DNA from: Roseovarius sp. | GTDB taxonomy: Bacteria; Pseudomonadota; Alphaproteobacteria; Rhodobacterales; Rhodobacteraceae | DNA: 64,000 nt | Direction: 5' to 3' | Assembly: GCF_030373445.1 (NCBI RefSeq) | Contig: NZ_JAUCYU010000002.1 | Span: 186,001 to 250,000 of the forward strand | Part shown: positions 19,559-28,210 of the stretch, piece after piece | Numbering within the stretch: position 1 is the stretch's first letter | Layout of the letters: each line of letters opens with the position of its first letter | Position numbers and translations under genes: made by a program | The notes under the pieces: model-generated | What the model saw: the letters and a program-made list of their open reading frames with translations, nothing else | Database searches by the model: none | Told to the model about the DNA's origin: nothing

Positions 19559-21847
19559 ATGACACGTTTCGCCGCCCCCATCGCCGAATCCATCTGGGAC
19601 ATGAAATACCGCCTGAAGGATGGCGACGGCACGGTCCGCGACCGCACGGTCGAGGATACGTGGCGCCGCGTGGCCCGCGCGCTGGCAAAGAACGAGGCCC
19701 GGCCGGAGGCCTGGGAAGACCCGTTCTTCCACGCGCTCGAGGATTTCCGCTTCCTCCCCGCCGGCCGCATCACCGCCGGCGCCGGCACGGCGCGGCAGGT
19801 GACGCTCTTCAACTGTTTCGTCATGGGCACCATCCCCGACAACCTCGACGGCATCTTCAACGCCCTGCGCGAGGCCGCGCTCACCATGCAGCAGGGCGGG
19901 GGGATCGGCTATGACTTCTCCACCATCCGCCCCCGTGGCGCCGAGGTGAAGGGCGTCGCCGCCGACGCCAGCGGGCCTTTGTCCTTCATGGACGTGTGGG
20001 ACGCCATGTGCCGCACCATCATGTCCGCCGGCTCCCGCCGCGGCGCGATGATGGCCACCATGCGCTGCGACCATCCCGATATCGAGGATTTCGTCTCCGC
20101 CAAGGCCGACGCCTCGCGCCTGCGCATGTTCAACCTGTCGGTGCTGGTGACCGATGCCTTCATGGAAGCGGTGAAGGCCGACGGCCCGTGGGAGCTGAGT
20201 TTCGGCGGCAAGGTTTACCACACCATCCAGGCGCGCGACCTGTGGAACCGGATCATGCAGGCGACCTATGATTTCGCCGAACCCGGCGTGATCTTCATCG
20301 ACCGGATCAACCAGGCCAACAACCTCGCCTATTGCGAGACGATCTCGGCCACCAACCCCTGCGGCGAGCAGCCCCTGCCGCCCTACGGCGCCTGCCTGCT
20401 GGGCTCGATCAACCTCGCCCGTCTGGTGCGCGACCCCTTCGAGACCACGGCCCACGTGGACGAGGCAGAACTCGACACCCTCGTCGCCACCGCCATCCGC
20501 ATGATGGACGACGTGGTCGACGTGTCGAACTTCCCGCTGGAGCAACAGCGGCAGGAAGCGCAGGCCAAGCGCCGCATCGGCCTCGGCGTCACCGGCCTCG
20601 CCGACGCGCTCCTGATGAAAGGCATGCGCTACGGCTCCGAGGAGGCCGCGGAACAGACCGAACGCTGGATGCACCGCATCGCCCGCGCCGCCTATCTCGC
20701 CTCGGTGGAGCTTGCGAAAGAGAAGGGCGCCTTCCCCCTCTTCGACGCCGACGCCTTCCTCGCCAGCGGCACCATGCAGGCGATGGATGAAGACGTGCGC
20801 GCCGCCGTGGCCGAACACGGCATCCGCAACGCGCTTCTCACCTCCGTCGCCCCCACCGGCACGATCAGCCTTTACGCCGGCAACGTCTCGTCGGGCATCG
20901 AGCCGGTCTTCGCCTATTCCTACACCCGCAAGGTCCTGCAGAAGGACGGCTCCCGCACCGAGGAAGAGGTCGAGGATTACGCCGTGCAGATGTGGCGCGA
21001 GAAGTTCGGCGATGCCGACCTGCCCGACTATTTCGTCAACGCCCAGATGCTCGAACCCGAAGATCACGTGCGCATGCAGGCGGCCGCCCAGAAATGGGTG
21101 GATTCCTCGATTTCCAAGACCATCAACGTGCCCGAGGATATCGGCTTCGAGGCGTTCAAGAACGTCTACATGCAGGCCTACGAGACCGGCTGCAAGGGCT
21201 GCACCACCTACCGCCCCAACGACGTGACCGGCTCGGTCCTGAGCGTCAGCGAGAAGGCCGACAAGCTCCCTGGCGAGACACCCGTCAACGATGGCGGCCT
21301 GCCGGAGGAGGGGGGCGACGTGGTCTACATGTCCGAACCGCTCGACCGCCCGGCGGAGCTCGACGGCGCCACCTACAAGCTGAAATGGCCCGACAGCAAC
21401 CACGCGATCTACGTCACCGTGAACGACATCCTCCTGAACGGCCACCGCCGCCCCTTCGAGGTGTTCATCAACTCCAAGAACATGGAGCATTTCGCCTGGA
21501 CCGTGGCGCTCACCCGGATGATCTCGGCCGTCTTCCGGCGCGGCGGCGACGTGTCCTTCGTGGTCGAGGAACTGAAAGCCGTCTTCGACCCGCGCGGCGG
21601 GGCCTGGATGAACGGCAAGTACATCCCCTCGATCCTCGCCGCCATCGGCGGGGTGCTGGAACGCCACATGATCCAGATCGGCTTCCTCGAAGGCGAGGGG
21701 CTGGGCCTCAAGGCCGACCCCACTGCCGAGGTCGTCAACCTCCCCGGCCGCCGCGGCCCGGCCTGCCCGGCCTGCGGGCAATACGACATGCGCATGGTCG
21801 AAGGCTGCATGACCTGCGTGAACTGCGGCCACTCGAAATGCGGCTGA
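19559..21847 (+). CDS. nrdJ: adenosylcobalamin-dependent (class II) ribonucleotide reductase
   Basis: A 762-residue enzyme converting ribonucleotides to deoxyribonucleotides with coenzyme B12, independent of oxygen. Motifs: QQGGGIGYDFSTIRPRGA, the active-site cysteine in NPCGEQPLPPYGACLLGS, VAPTGTISLYAGN, and the C-terminal zinc-ribbon/redox tail CPACGQYDMRMVEGCMTC with CVNCGHSKCG. ATG at 19559 gives MTRFAAPIAESIWDMKY, the natural N-terminus; reading frame further upstream crosses the tRNA-like gene. I see no cobalamin riboswitch or NrdR box in the short leader. It is monocistronic and convergent with znuB. Confidence 0.95.
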   Translation: MTRFAAPIAESIWDMKYRLKDGDGTVRDRTVEDTWRRVARALAKNEARPEAWEDPFFHALEDFRFLPAGRITAGAGTARQVTLFNCFVMGTIPDNLDGIFNALREAALTMQQGGGIGYDFSTIRPRGAEVKGVAADASGPLSFMDVWDAMCRTIMSAGSRRGAMMATMRCDHPDIEDFVSAKADASRLRMFNLSVLVTDAFMEAVKADGPWELSFGGKVYHTIQARDLWNRIMQATYDFAEPGVIFIDRINQANNLAYCETISATNPCGEQPLPPYGACLLGSINLARLVRDPFETTAHVDEAELDTLVATAIRMMDDVVDVSNFPLEQQRQEAQAKRRIGLGVTGLADALLMKGMRYGSEEAAEQTERWMHRIARAAYLASVELAKEKGAFPLFDADAFLASGTMQAMDEDVRAAVAEHGIRNALLTSVAPTGTISLYAGNVSSGIEPVFAYSYTRKVLQKDGSRTEEEVEDYAVQMWREKFGDADLPDYFVNAQMLEPEDHVRMQAAAQKWVDSSISKTINVPEDIGFEAFKNVYMQAYETGCKGCTTYRPNDVTGSVLSVSEKADKLPGETPVNDGGLPEEGGDVVYMSEPLDRPAELDGATYKLKWPDSNHAIYVTVNDILLNGHRRPFEVFINSKNMEHFAWTVALTRMISAVFRRGGDVSFVVEELKAVFDPRGGAWMNGKYIPSILAAIGGVLERHMIQIGFLEGEGLGLKADPTAEVVNLPGRRGPACPACGQYDMRMVEGCMTCVNCGHSKCG

Positions 21848-21897
21848 GGCGGGCGGCCGCGGCGTGACCGACGGCCTCGGGCCCGCCGCCGCGTGCC

Positions 21898-22692
21898 CTA
21901 GCCGGAACGCCAGACGCTGCTGGTAAGGCTGGTCAACGCAAAACACAGCGCCGCAACGCACACGATCGACGGGCCGGCGGGCGTATCGAACACGTAGGCC
22001 GCGCGCAGGCCGGCCACCGCCGACACCGCGCCAAGGACGGCAGCGGTGAGCGCCATGCCCTCCGGCGTTCGCGACAGCGGCCGTGCCGCGGCGGCCGGAA
22101 TGATCAGCATGGCCGCGATAAGCAGGACGCCCACAACCTTGATCGCCACGGCGACGGTAATCGCCAGCGCCAGCGTCAGGATCAGCTTTTCGCGCTTCGG
22201 GTCGATGCCGCTGGCATGGGCGAGATCCTCGTTCAGGGTCGCGGTCAGCAAGCCCGACCATCGCCAGCCGATCAGCCCGACGACCAGGGCCGCTCCGCCC
22301 CAGATAACCGCGAGGTCGGTGCGCGACACCGCTAGGATATCACCGAAGAGATAGGCCATCAGGTCGATCCGGATGCCCGAAAGGAAGGACACCGCGACAA
22401 GTCCGAAGGCCAGGGCTGAATGCGCCAGCACGCCCAGCAGCGTGTCCATCGCGTAGCCGCGGCCCGTCAGCAGCGTGACGGTCAGCGCCATCACCAGCGC
22501 CACGGCCATGGCCCCGGCAAACACCGAGATCTGAAGCGCCAGCGACAGGGCGACGCCAAGCACCGCGGCGTGGGCCGTGGCATCGCCGAAATAGGCCATG
22601 CGGCGCCAGACGACGAAGCTTCCCAGGGGCGCGGCGGCACAGGCGACGCCAAGCCCGGCGAGGGTGGCGCGCATCATGAAATCGTCGAGCAT
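21898..22692 (-). CDS. znuB: zinc ABC importer permease
   Basis: A 264-residue inner-membrane permease of the ABC-3 metal family, pairing with ZnuC and ZnuA to import Zn(II). It starts MLDDFMMRATLAGLGVACAAAPLGSF and shows the family segments RRMAYFGDATAHAAVLGVAL and LLIAAMLIIPAAAARPLS. The ATG at 22692 overlaps the znuC stop (TGATG); an adjacent GTG at 22695 is an alternative. It is the last gene of zur-znuC-znuB, and zinc repression through Zur is expected. Confidence 0.93.
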   Translation of the reverse strand: MLDDFMMRATLAGLGVACAAAPLGSFVVWRRMAYFGDATAHAAVLGVALSLALQISVFAGAMAVALVMALTVTLLTGRGYAMDTLLGVLAHSALAFGLVAVSFLSGIRIDLMAYLFGDILAVSRTDLAVIWGGAALVVGLIGWRWSGLLTATLNEDLAHASGIDPKREKLILTLALAITVAVAIKVVGVLLIAAMLIIPAAAARPLSRTPEGMALTAAVLGAVSAVAGLRAAYVFDTPAGPSIVCVAALCFALTSLTSSVWRSG

Positions 22693-23468
22693 CACTCGGC
22701 GGCCTCCGTCTGGTCGTGCCCGTGCCCATGATCGTGGCCGTGACCGTGATCGCAGGCGCCGTCATGGGCGTGGTCGTGATCGTGCCGGTAAAGCGCCAGC
22801 GCGCCGCCCGTGCCACTTCCGAAGAGCGCGCGGTACTCGGGCGCGGAAGAAACCTTCTCGGGCGTACCTTCGCAGCAGACATGCCCGTTGAGACAGATCA
22901 CCCGGTCCGAGGCGCTCATCACCACGTGCAGCTCGTGGCTGATCATCAGCACGGCGCACCCGGTCTCCCGCCGCACCTCCTCGATCCGGCGGTAGAAGGC
23001 GGCCGAGCCGGGCTGGTCCAGCCCCTGCGTGGCCTCGTCGAGCAGGATCACGTCGGGCCGGTTGATCAGCGCCCGGGCCAGCAGCACCCGCTGGAACTGC
23101 CCGCCCGACAGCCCGGACATCTGGCGCCTGGCGAGGTCCGGCACCCCGGCCGTTTCGAGTGCCTCGGCACAGGCGCCCTTCGGAGTGCCGCCGGGCAGGC
23201 GCAGGAACCGTTCGACCGTCATCGGCAGGGTCGGGTCGATATGCAGCCTCTGCGGCACGTAGCCGATGCGCAGGCCGGGCTTGTGAACCACGCGCCCCTT
23301 GGCCGGCGCCACGGCGCCGATGATCGCGCGCAGCAGGCTGGTCTTGCCCGAACCGTTCGGCCCCACCACCGTGACGATCTCGCCCGGCGCGATCTCCATC
23401 GTCACGTCGTGCAACACCGTGACAGCGCCGTAACGAACGCTTAATCCGCGAAGCGATATCAGGCTCAT
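22692..23468 (-). CDS. znuC: zinc ABC importer ATPase with histidine-rich C-terminal tail
   Basis: A 258-residue ATPase: Walker A GPNGSGKTS, signature LSGGQFQRVLLARAL, Walker B VILLDEATQGLD, and H-loop SHELH. It energises ZnuB. The last 30 or so residues are unusual: a His/Asp-rich stretch with HDHDHAHDGACDHGHG and HDHGHGHDQ, which could bind zinc on the cytoplasmic side. The start overlaps the zur stop (ATGA) and the stop overlaps znuB. His-rich tails occur on some ZnuC proteins but most lack one of this density. Confidence 0.94.
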   Translation of the reverse strand: MSLISLRGLSVRYGAVTVLHDVTMEIAPGEIVTVVGPNGSGKTSLLRAIIGAVAPAKGRVVHKPGLRIGYVPQRLHIDPTLPMTVERFLRLPGGTPKGACAEALETAGVPDLARRQMSGLSGGQFQRVLLARALINRPDVILLDEATQGLDQPGSAAFYRRIEEVRRETGCAVLMISHELHVVMSASDRVICLNGHVCCEGTPEKVSSAPEYRALFGSGTGGALALYRHDHDHAHDGACDHGHGHDHGHGHDQTEAAE

Positions 23469-23983
23469 GCGTCGGCCTTTTCCGCGCAGGACGGGCAGAC
23501 GCCTTCGGCCTCGACCACCGTCCGCTCGATCCGGAAGCCCGCGTCCCGCGCCGCCTGTCCGAGCGCGCCGCGTGTCGGCGTCGCGTGCGCCTCGGCCACC
23601 GAATCGCACAGGCGGCAGATCATGAAGGCCGGCGAATGGCTGGTGCCGGGATGCGCGCAGGCTATGAAAGCGTTAAGACGTTCGATCTTGTGCGCGAAAC
23701 CGTTGGCAACGAGGAAGTCGAGCGCGCGGTAGGCCACCGGCGGCTGCGAGCCGAAGCCCGCGTCGCGCAGCCGGTCGAGCACTTCGTAGGCGCCCAGCGC
23801 ACGGTGTTCCTGCAGCAGGATTTCCAGCGCCTTGCGGCGCACGGGCGTGAATTGCAGGCCCTTGTCGGCGCAACGCTCTTCCGCCGCCGCGATGCCTGCG
23901 GCAACGCAACGGCCGTGATCATGCGCGGCGAAACCCACCGGGTCGGTGGCCGGGTCTGCCTTGGGGTGTCCGGGGCTTGTCAT
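23465..23983 (-). CDS. zur: zinc uptake regulator, Fur family
   Basis: A 172-residue Fur-family repressor that binds DNA when zinc is bound. The winged helix contains KGLQFTPVRRKALEILLQEH and GSQPPVAYRALDFLVANG. Structural zinc cysteines appear as MICRLCDS and GVCPSCAEK, and sensor histidines are likely in ACAHPGTSHSP. It heads the zur-znuC-znuB operon, divergent from znuA, with a palindrome overlapping its own start codon. This predicts autoregulation and repression of uptake genes when zinc is plentiful. Confidence 0.93.
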   Translation of the reverse strand: MTSPGHPKADPATDPVGFAAHDHGRCVAAGIAAAEERCADKGLQFTPVRRKALEILLQEHRALGAYEVLDRLRDAGFGSQPPVAYRALDFLVANGFAHKIERLNAFIACAHPGTSHSPAFMICRLCDSVAEAHATPTRGALGQAARDAGFRIERTVVEAEGVCPSCAEKADA

Positions 23984-23999
23984 GTTATCTTATATCATG
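23981..23999. promoter_or_regulatory. putative Zur box 1 (zur side)
   Basis: The palindrome CATGTTATCTTATATCATG overlaps the zur start codon (23981-23983). It fits TGTTAT-N3-ATxxCA, the core shared with enterobacterial Zur boxes. It probably gives autoregulation of zur-znuCB. Confidence 0.65.
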
Positions 24000-24012
24000 T
24001 ATCGGGTCATGG

Positions 24013-24029
24013 ATGTTATAAAATCACAT
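24013..24029. promoter_or_regulatory. putative Zur box 2 (znuA side)
   Basis: ATGTTATAAAATCACAT lies 11 bases before the preferred znuA start at 24040 and is nearly identical to the core of the E. coli znuA/znuC operator. Its centre is about 31 bases, three helical turns, from box 1. Its overlap with an upstream ATG at 24028 argues that translation starts at 24040. Confidence 0.7.
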
Positions 24030-24039
24030 GGAGCCCCGG

Positions 24040-25122
24040 ATGTCCAGAAACCTTCTCCCGCTTTCGCTGACCGCCGCGTTGCTGGCCGGAACGGCCATGG
24101 CCGACACGCCCGGGGTCGCGGCCGATATCGCGCCGGTGCATTCGCTGGTGGCGCGCGTCATGGCCGGCGTGGGGGAGCCGGAGCTGATCGTCGCCCCCGG
24201 CGCCAGCCCGCATGAATACAGCCTTCGCCCCTCCGAGGCGCAGGCACTTCAGGACGCGGCGCTGGTGTTCTGGATCGGGCCGGACCTGACGCCGTGGCTC
24301 GGCGATTCGATCGAAACGCTGGCCGGCGGGGCCGAGATCGTCACGCTGTCCGCCCTGGACGGAACCACCACGCTTCCGACCCGCGATAGCGCCCTGTTCG
24401 AAGCGCATTCCCACGACGGCGACCACGATCATGAGGAGGCGCATGACGCCGGGCACGACCACGAAGAGGCGCACGACCACGACCATGATCATGACGACCA
24501 CGCCGGGGAGGACGGCGAAGACCACGACCATGACCAGCACGCCGAGGGCGAAGCTCACGACCACGACCACGACCACGAACACGCCGACCGCCACGATCAC
24601 GCCGGGACCGACCCGCATATGTGGCTCTCGACGGACAACGCCTCCGCCTGGCTGACGGTCATCGCAGACAGCCTGTCGGCCGCCGACCCGGAGAATGCCG
24701 AGGCCTACGCCGCAAACGCCGCCGCGGGGCGCGAGGAACTGGCGGCGCTGTCGCAGGACATCGAGGAGATGCTCGCGCCGGTACAGGGGCAGAATTTCAT
24801 CGTCTTCCACGACGCCTACCAGTATTTCGAGAACAGCTTCGGAATTCCCGCCTCCGGCGCGATCTCGCTCTCCGACGCGGCCGACCCGAGCCCCGCGCGC
24901 ATCGCCGAGGTCCAGGGGCGGGTGCAGGAACAGCAGGTCACCTGCGTGCTGTCCGAGCCGCAGTTCAGCCCCGGTGTCGTGGCCGCCGTGATGGAAGGGT
25001 CCGAGGCCCGGACCGGCGTGCTTGATCCGCTGGGTTCCGACCTGGAGCCGGGGTCGGACCTGTACCCGCAACTGCTTCGGAACCTTGCCGGGTCGCTGGC
25101 GGATTGCCTTCAGGCCGGCTGA
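24040..25122 (+). CDS. znuA: zinc ABC importer periplasmic binding protein
   Basis: A 360-residue periplasmic zinc-binding protein (cluster A-I). Signal peptide MSRNLLPLSLTAALLAGTAMA; zinc-ligand histidines in APVHSLVARVM, GASPHEYSLRP and VFHDAYQYF. A long His/Asp/Glu-rich loop, about residues 125-195, precedes DPHMWLSTDNA; such loops collect zinc in ZnuA proteins. ATG at 24040 has GGAG at the right distance; ATG at 24028 lies in the operator. A terminator follows the gene, so znuA can be expressed separately from the COG0523 gene. Confidence 0.94.
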   Translation: MSRNLLPLSLTAALLAGTAMADTPGVAADIAPVHSLVARVMAGVGEPELIVAPGASPHEYSLRPSEAQALQDAALVFWIGPDLTPWLGDSIETLAGGAEIVTLSALDGTTTLPTRDSALFEAHSHDGDHDHEEAHDAGHDHEEAHDHDHDHDDHAGEDGEDHDHDQHAEGEAHDHDHDHEHADRHDHAGTDPHMWLSTDNASAWLTVIADSLSAADPENAEAYAANAAAGREELAALSQDIEEMLAPVQGQNFIVFHDAYQYFENSFGIPASGAISLSDAADPSPARIAEVQGRVQEQQVTCVLSEPQFSPGVVAAVMEGSEARTGVLDPLGSDLEPGSDLYPQLLRNLAGSLADCLQAG

Positions 25123-25163
25123 GACCGGCCTGGGGGTGGGCCGCCTCGTCGCGGCCCGCCCTG

Positions 25164-25194
25164 CGCGCCGGCCCGCGGGGGAGGCGCGTTTTTT
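25164..25194 (+). terminator. rho-independent terminator after znuA
   Basis: Stem CGCGCC (25164-25169) pairs with GGCGCG (25183-25188), followed directly by TTTTTT (25189-25194). It lies 41 bases after the znuA stop. Confidence 0.7.
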
Positions 25195-25205
25195 CGAGCC
25201 AAAGA

Positions 25206-25222
25206 GTGTAATGTGATAACAC
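25206..25222. promoter_or_regulatory. putative Zur box 3 (COG0523 operon)
   Basis: GTGTAATGTGATAACAC; its reverse complement fits TGTTAT-N3-ATTACA, the same core as boxes 1 and 2. It lies 51 bases before the COG0523 start and after the znuA terminator, so it should control the downstream operon as a zinc-starvation unit. Confidence 0.65.
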
Positions 25223-25273
25223 GCAATATGGCGGCACCCGCCGGGAGCCGCCCCTGCAAGAGGACCCCATGCC

Positions 25274-26482
25274 ATGACCGACACCAGACTTCCCGTCACC
25301 GTGCTTTCCGGTTTCCTGGGCGCCGGCAAGACGACGCTTCTGAACCGCGTGCTCAACAACCGCGAGGGGCGGCGTGTCGCCGTGATCGTCAACGACATGT
25401 CCGAGGTGAACATCGACGCCGACCTCGTGCGCGCCGATACCGAGTTGTCGCGCACCGACGAAACGCTGGTGGAAATGTCGAACGGCTGCATCTGCTGCAC
25501 CCTGCGCGACGACCTGCTCGACGAGGTGCGCCGCCTCGCCGCCGCCGGGCGGTTCGACTACCTGCTGATTGAATCCACCGGCATTTCCGAACCGCTGCCC
25601 GTGGCCGCGACCTTCGACTTCCGCGACGAATACGGCGACAGCCTGTCCGACGTGGCCCGGCTCGACACGATGGTCACGGTGGTCGACGCGGTGAACCTGC
25701 TGAACGATTACGCCAGCCACGATTTCCTCCGCGACCGGGGCGAGACCATGGGCGAGGCCGACGAGCGCACGCTGGTGCACCTGCTGACCGACCAGATCGA
25801 GTTCGCCGACGTGGTGATCCTCAACAAGGTGGCCGATGCCGGGCACGAGAAGACCGACGCGGCGCGCAAGATCATCCGCAGCCTCAACGCCGATGCGCGG
25901 ATCATCGAGACGAACCACGCGAACGTGCCGGCGGGCGAGATCCTCGATACCGGGCTCTTCGATTTCGAGAAGGCCCACGAGCACCCGATGTGGGCCAAGG
26001 AGCTCTATGGCTTCGCCGACCACGTGCCCGAGACCGAGGAATACGGGGTCAGCTCCTATGTGTTCCGGGCGCGGCGGCCGTTCGATCCTCAGGGAATCCA
26101 TGACGTGCTGAACGGGCCATTGCCGGGGGTGATCCGCGCCAAGGGACATTTCTGGATCGCCACGCGGCCCGAATGGGTGGCCGAGTTCTCGCTGGCGGGC
26201 AGCCTGTCGACCGTGGCGCCGCTGGGCACGTGGTGGGCCTCGGTGCCGAAGGAACGCTGGCCCGACCATCCGCAGGCGCAAAGCTATCTGGCCAACCACT
26301 GGCAGGAGCCGTGGGGCGACCGCCGGCAGGAGATCGTCTTCATCGGCGCCGGGATCGACTGGCCGGCGCTGAAGTGGACACTGGAGTCGGTGCTGGTGCC
26401 GGAAGAGCGCGCGCCGGGCCCCGACGCGCTGCCCGACCTGGCCGATCCGTTTCCCCAGTGGCGCCGATCGGAGGCGGCATGA
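25274..26482 (+). CDS. COG0523 (CobW/ZigA-type) zinc GTPase
   Basis: A 402-residue cytoplasmic GTPase of the G3E COG0523 family, thought to act as a zinc metallochaperone under zinc limitation. Walker [12 protein letters not shown], the metal-binding NGCICCTLR (CxCC), ESTGISEP, the guanine-specificity site LNKV, and a C-terminal CobW_C domain ([29 protein letters not shown]) are present. The adjacent Zur box and znu genes favour a zinc role over cobalamin synthesis. The stop overlaps the DUF1826 gene (ATGA). Confidence 0.9.
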   Translation: MTDTRLPVTVLSGFLGAGKTTLLNRVLNNREGRRVAVIVNDMSEVNIDADLVRADTELSRTDETLVEMSNGCICCTLRDDLLDEVRRLAAAGRFDYLLIESTGISEPLPVAATFDFRDEYGDSLSDVARLDTMVTVVDAVNLLNDYASHDFLRDRGETMGEADERTLVHLLTDQIEFADVVILNKVADAGHEKTDAARKIIRSLNADARIIETNHANVPAGEILDTGLFDFEKAHEHPMWAKELYGFADHVPETEEYGVSSYVFRARRPFDPQGIHDVLNGPLPGVIRAKGHFWIATRPEWVAEFSLAGSLSTVAPLGTWWASVPKERWPDHPQAQSYLANHWQEPWGDRRQEIVFIGAGIDWPALKWTLESVLVPEERAPGPDALPDLADPFPQWRRSEAA

Positions 26483-27117
26483 CACAGGATCCGGCCGTTG
26501 CGGACGCGCGGGTTAGCGGGCTCGAAATCGTCCGCCGGCCCGAAGAGCTCGACGTCATCCGACAGGCGGGCGTGGCCGCGGCACTGTGGCACCGGACACC
26601 GCTGCCGGGGGTCCGGCACTGGATGGACAGCCTCCCGCCCGACAACCTGCCGTACGGGCGGGTCGTCCTGCACGCCCGGGCCGTGCGCGCGGCCGTCACC
26701 GCGCTCTGCGACGGGGCAGGAACGCCGCCCGGTCCCGAGCGTGACATGCTGATCGACGACATCGCGGCCCTGGCCGATATCTTCGCCGCTCTTTCCGGCT
26801 CGCCCTACCTGCGCCTGCGCCTCGACCGGGTGAGCGGCAACGCCTGCGGACGGTTCCATGTCGATGCGGTGACGGTCCGGCTGATCTGCACCTACCGCGG
26901 GCCGGGCACCGAGTACGGGGAAGGGCAGGGGCATGACGACTCCCCTCGCGAGGTGTTCAATGCCCCCACCGGCGCGCCGCTGATACTCCGCGGCAAGCTC
27001 TGGCCGGGACACGGAACAAGCGGGTTTCTCCACCGCTCGCCGCCTGTCGAGGGGACAGGCCAGACCCGGCTGGTCCTGGTACTCGATCCGGTGGCCGAAC
27101 CGAAGGCCGCCCGATGA
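26479..27117 (+). CDS. DUF1826 family protein
   Basis: A 212-residue protein of DUF1826, a family that often follows COG0523 GTPases in Zur-controlled operons. Visible are [42 protein letters not shown] and [10 protein letters not shown]. His and Cys residues in CGRFHVD and LHRSPP could bind metal, but no activity is established. It is coupled to the GTPase upstream and to the small protein downstream by ATGA overlaps. The likely setting is adaptation to low zinc. Confidence 0.85.
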   Translation: MTQDPAVADARVSGLEIVRRPEELDVIRQAGVAAALWHRTPLPGVRHWMDSLPPDNLPYGRVVLHARAVRAAVTALCDGAGTPPGPERDMLIDDIAALADIFAALSGSPYLRLRLDRVSGNACGRFHVDAVTVRLICTYRGPGTEYGEGQGHDDSPREVFNAPTGAPLILRGKLWPGHGTSGFLHRSPPVEGTGQTRLVLVLDPVAEPKAAR

Positions 27118-27362
27118 CCAACCTCGGGGACACCGCCCTGAGGCGCCGGCGGTGCGCCGGGGACCCGATGCGCGAATTCGACAGGCTGCCCCCCTGCCTG
27201 CGACAATGGCTGACGCAGGCGGCTCTTCCGTGGTCACCCGCCTCCTGCCGCCGCATCTGGCGGGCTGCACGGGCCGAGGGCGCGAGCGTTGCCGACGTGC
27301 TTGCCCGACTGGATCGGGCGGAACGCAAGGCCATGAGCAAGGCTCGCAGGGAACCGGTCTGA
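27114..27362 (+). CDS. small basic protein at the end of the zinc operon (DUF6525-like)
   Basis: An 82-residue Arg-rich protein with CAGDPMREFDRLPPCLRQWL and LPWSPASCRRIWRAARAEG. It resembles a small conserved roseobacter family that I associate with DUF6525, with moderate certainty. Its ATG overlaps the DUF1826 stop, so it belongs to the zinc-starvation operon. It has three cysteines but no CxxC pair. Function unknown. Confidence 0.65.
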   Translation: MTNLGDTALRRRRCAGDPMREFDRLPPCLRQWLTQAALPWSPASCRRIWRAARAEGASVADVLARLDRAERKAMSKARREPV

Positions 27363-27454
27363 ACGGGATATTTCGCGTGAAGCCGCCGCATTCAAGGAGT
27401 TGGAGCTTAGTGCCCGGTCAACGGGGCAATGGCGCGACCATCAGCGTAGGCAGC

Positions 27455-27619
27455 CCATTGGCGCAGCGTGCGGATACTCCGCGTCAGGGCGGTCCCTGCG
27501 AGCCGCTTAACTGACGGTCTTTTGACCGATCGCGGGATTGAAATCGACGGCACATTGCGTAAATGCGCGGAATGGTACATTCTGTCCACTGGTATCCGCG
27601 TTTGCGGCCCATTGGCGCA
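27455..27619. repeat. direct repeat CCCATTGGCGCA upstream of the anti-sigma-like gene
   Basis: The 12-mer CCCATTGGCGCA occurs at 27455-27466 and 27608-27619, the second copy 17 bases before the TTG start at 27637. Between them is a small CGGTC-TTTT-GACCG hairpin (27514-27527). The copies may be operator sites, but with two copies only the case is weak. Confidence 0.4.
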
Positions 27620-27636
27620 ATAGAGGGGTTTCTCCC

Positions 27637-27987
27637 TTGCACACCGAGAAGATCGCACTGACAGGCGAACTTGCCCTCGGCCTTCTGGACAAGGCCGAGC
27701 AGGAGCGTGTGCGCCGCGATCTCGAAGGCGATTCGGAAATGCGCGATGCCTTCCGGCTCTGGAACGAGCGCTTCGTGGCCTTTTACGACTCCGACGACCT
27801 GGCCGGCGTCGCTCCGCCTCCGCGCGTTCTGAGCAATATCGAGAATACGCTGTTCGGGGAGAAGGAGCTGTCTTTGACGGCACGTTTCCTCGATGCCGTC
27901 CGCGCCCCGGAGAACAGGGGGATGGTGTTGATTATCGCCGTTGCGAAGACCGCGCTTCTGGCGTGGATCCTCTACCTGTTTCTCTGA
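27637..27987 (+). CDS. truncated anti-sigma-factor-like membrane protein, no adjacent sigma gene
   Basis: A 116-residue protein starting at TTG 27637 after GAGGGG. The N-terminal half (LTGELALGLLDKAEQERVR, DSEMRDAFRLWNERF) matches the RskA/anti-sigma N-terminal helix motif that binds ECF sigma factors. It ends directly after one membrane helix (MVLIIAVAKTALLAWILYLF), lacking the usual periplasmic domain (family members are about 230-250 residues). No sigma gene is next to it. An in-frame ATG at 27538 exists, but the extra sequence looks non-coding. It could be a minimal anti-sigma factor or a decayed one. Confidence 0.6.
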   Translation: MHTEKIALTGELALGLLDKAEQERVRRDLEGDSEMRDAFRLWNERFVAFYDSDDLAGVAPPPRVLSNIENTLFGEKELSLTARFLDAVRAPENRGMVLIIAVAKTALLAWILYLFL

Positions 27988-27991
27988 CGCC

Positions 27992-28210
27992 TCAGTTCGC
28001 CACCGGTACAGAGCCGCCGTCGATGACCCGCCCGATATAAGGCACGATCATCACCGTGGCAGCGACGGTTGCCACAAGCCCGACAACAAGTATTCCGACA
28101 TGGTCACCGACACCGCTCGCCAGGGCATAGGCCGCGATCGCGACGATGGGGATATGCAACAGCGCTGCGCATATGACCTGAACGCGGCGTTTCTGGCGGG
28201 TTGGGGTCAT
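27992..28210 (-). CDS. small two-helix membrane protein, unknown function
   Basis: A 72-residue protein with two likely membrane helices (VQVICAALLHIPIVAIAAYAL and VGILVVGLVATVAATVMIVPY) and a basic N-terminus MTPTRQKRR. ATG at 28210 follows a strong GGGAGGA site at good spacing, the main reason to call it real. It is convergent with the anti-sigma-like gene, with 4 bases between the stops. No family recognised. Confidence 0.6.
   Translation of the reverse strand: MTPTRQKRRVQVICAALLHIPIVAIAAYALASGVGDHVGILVVGLVATVAATVMIVPYIGRVIDGGSVPVAN

Noticed and set aside
19550-22261. 903-residue open frame antisense to nrdJ
   Set aside because: Low-complexity mirror of nrdJ codons that also runs into znuB in another frame.
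23981-24040. ATG at 24028 as znuA start
   Set aside because: It lies inside the Zur-like palindrome and adds four residues before the signal peptide; ATG 24040 has a better ribosome site.
24420-24610. Repetitive CAC/GAC-rich stretch
   Set aside because: It codes for the His/Asp-rich loop of ZnuA and keeps the reading frame.
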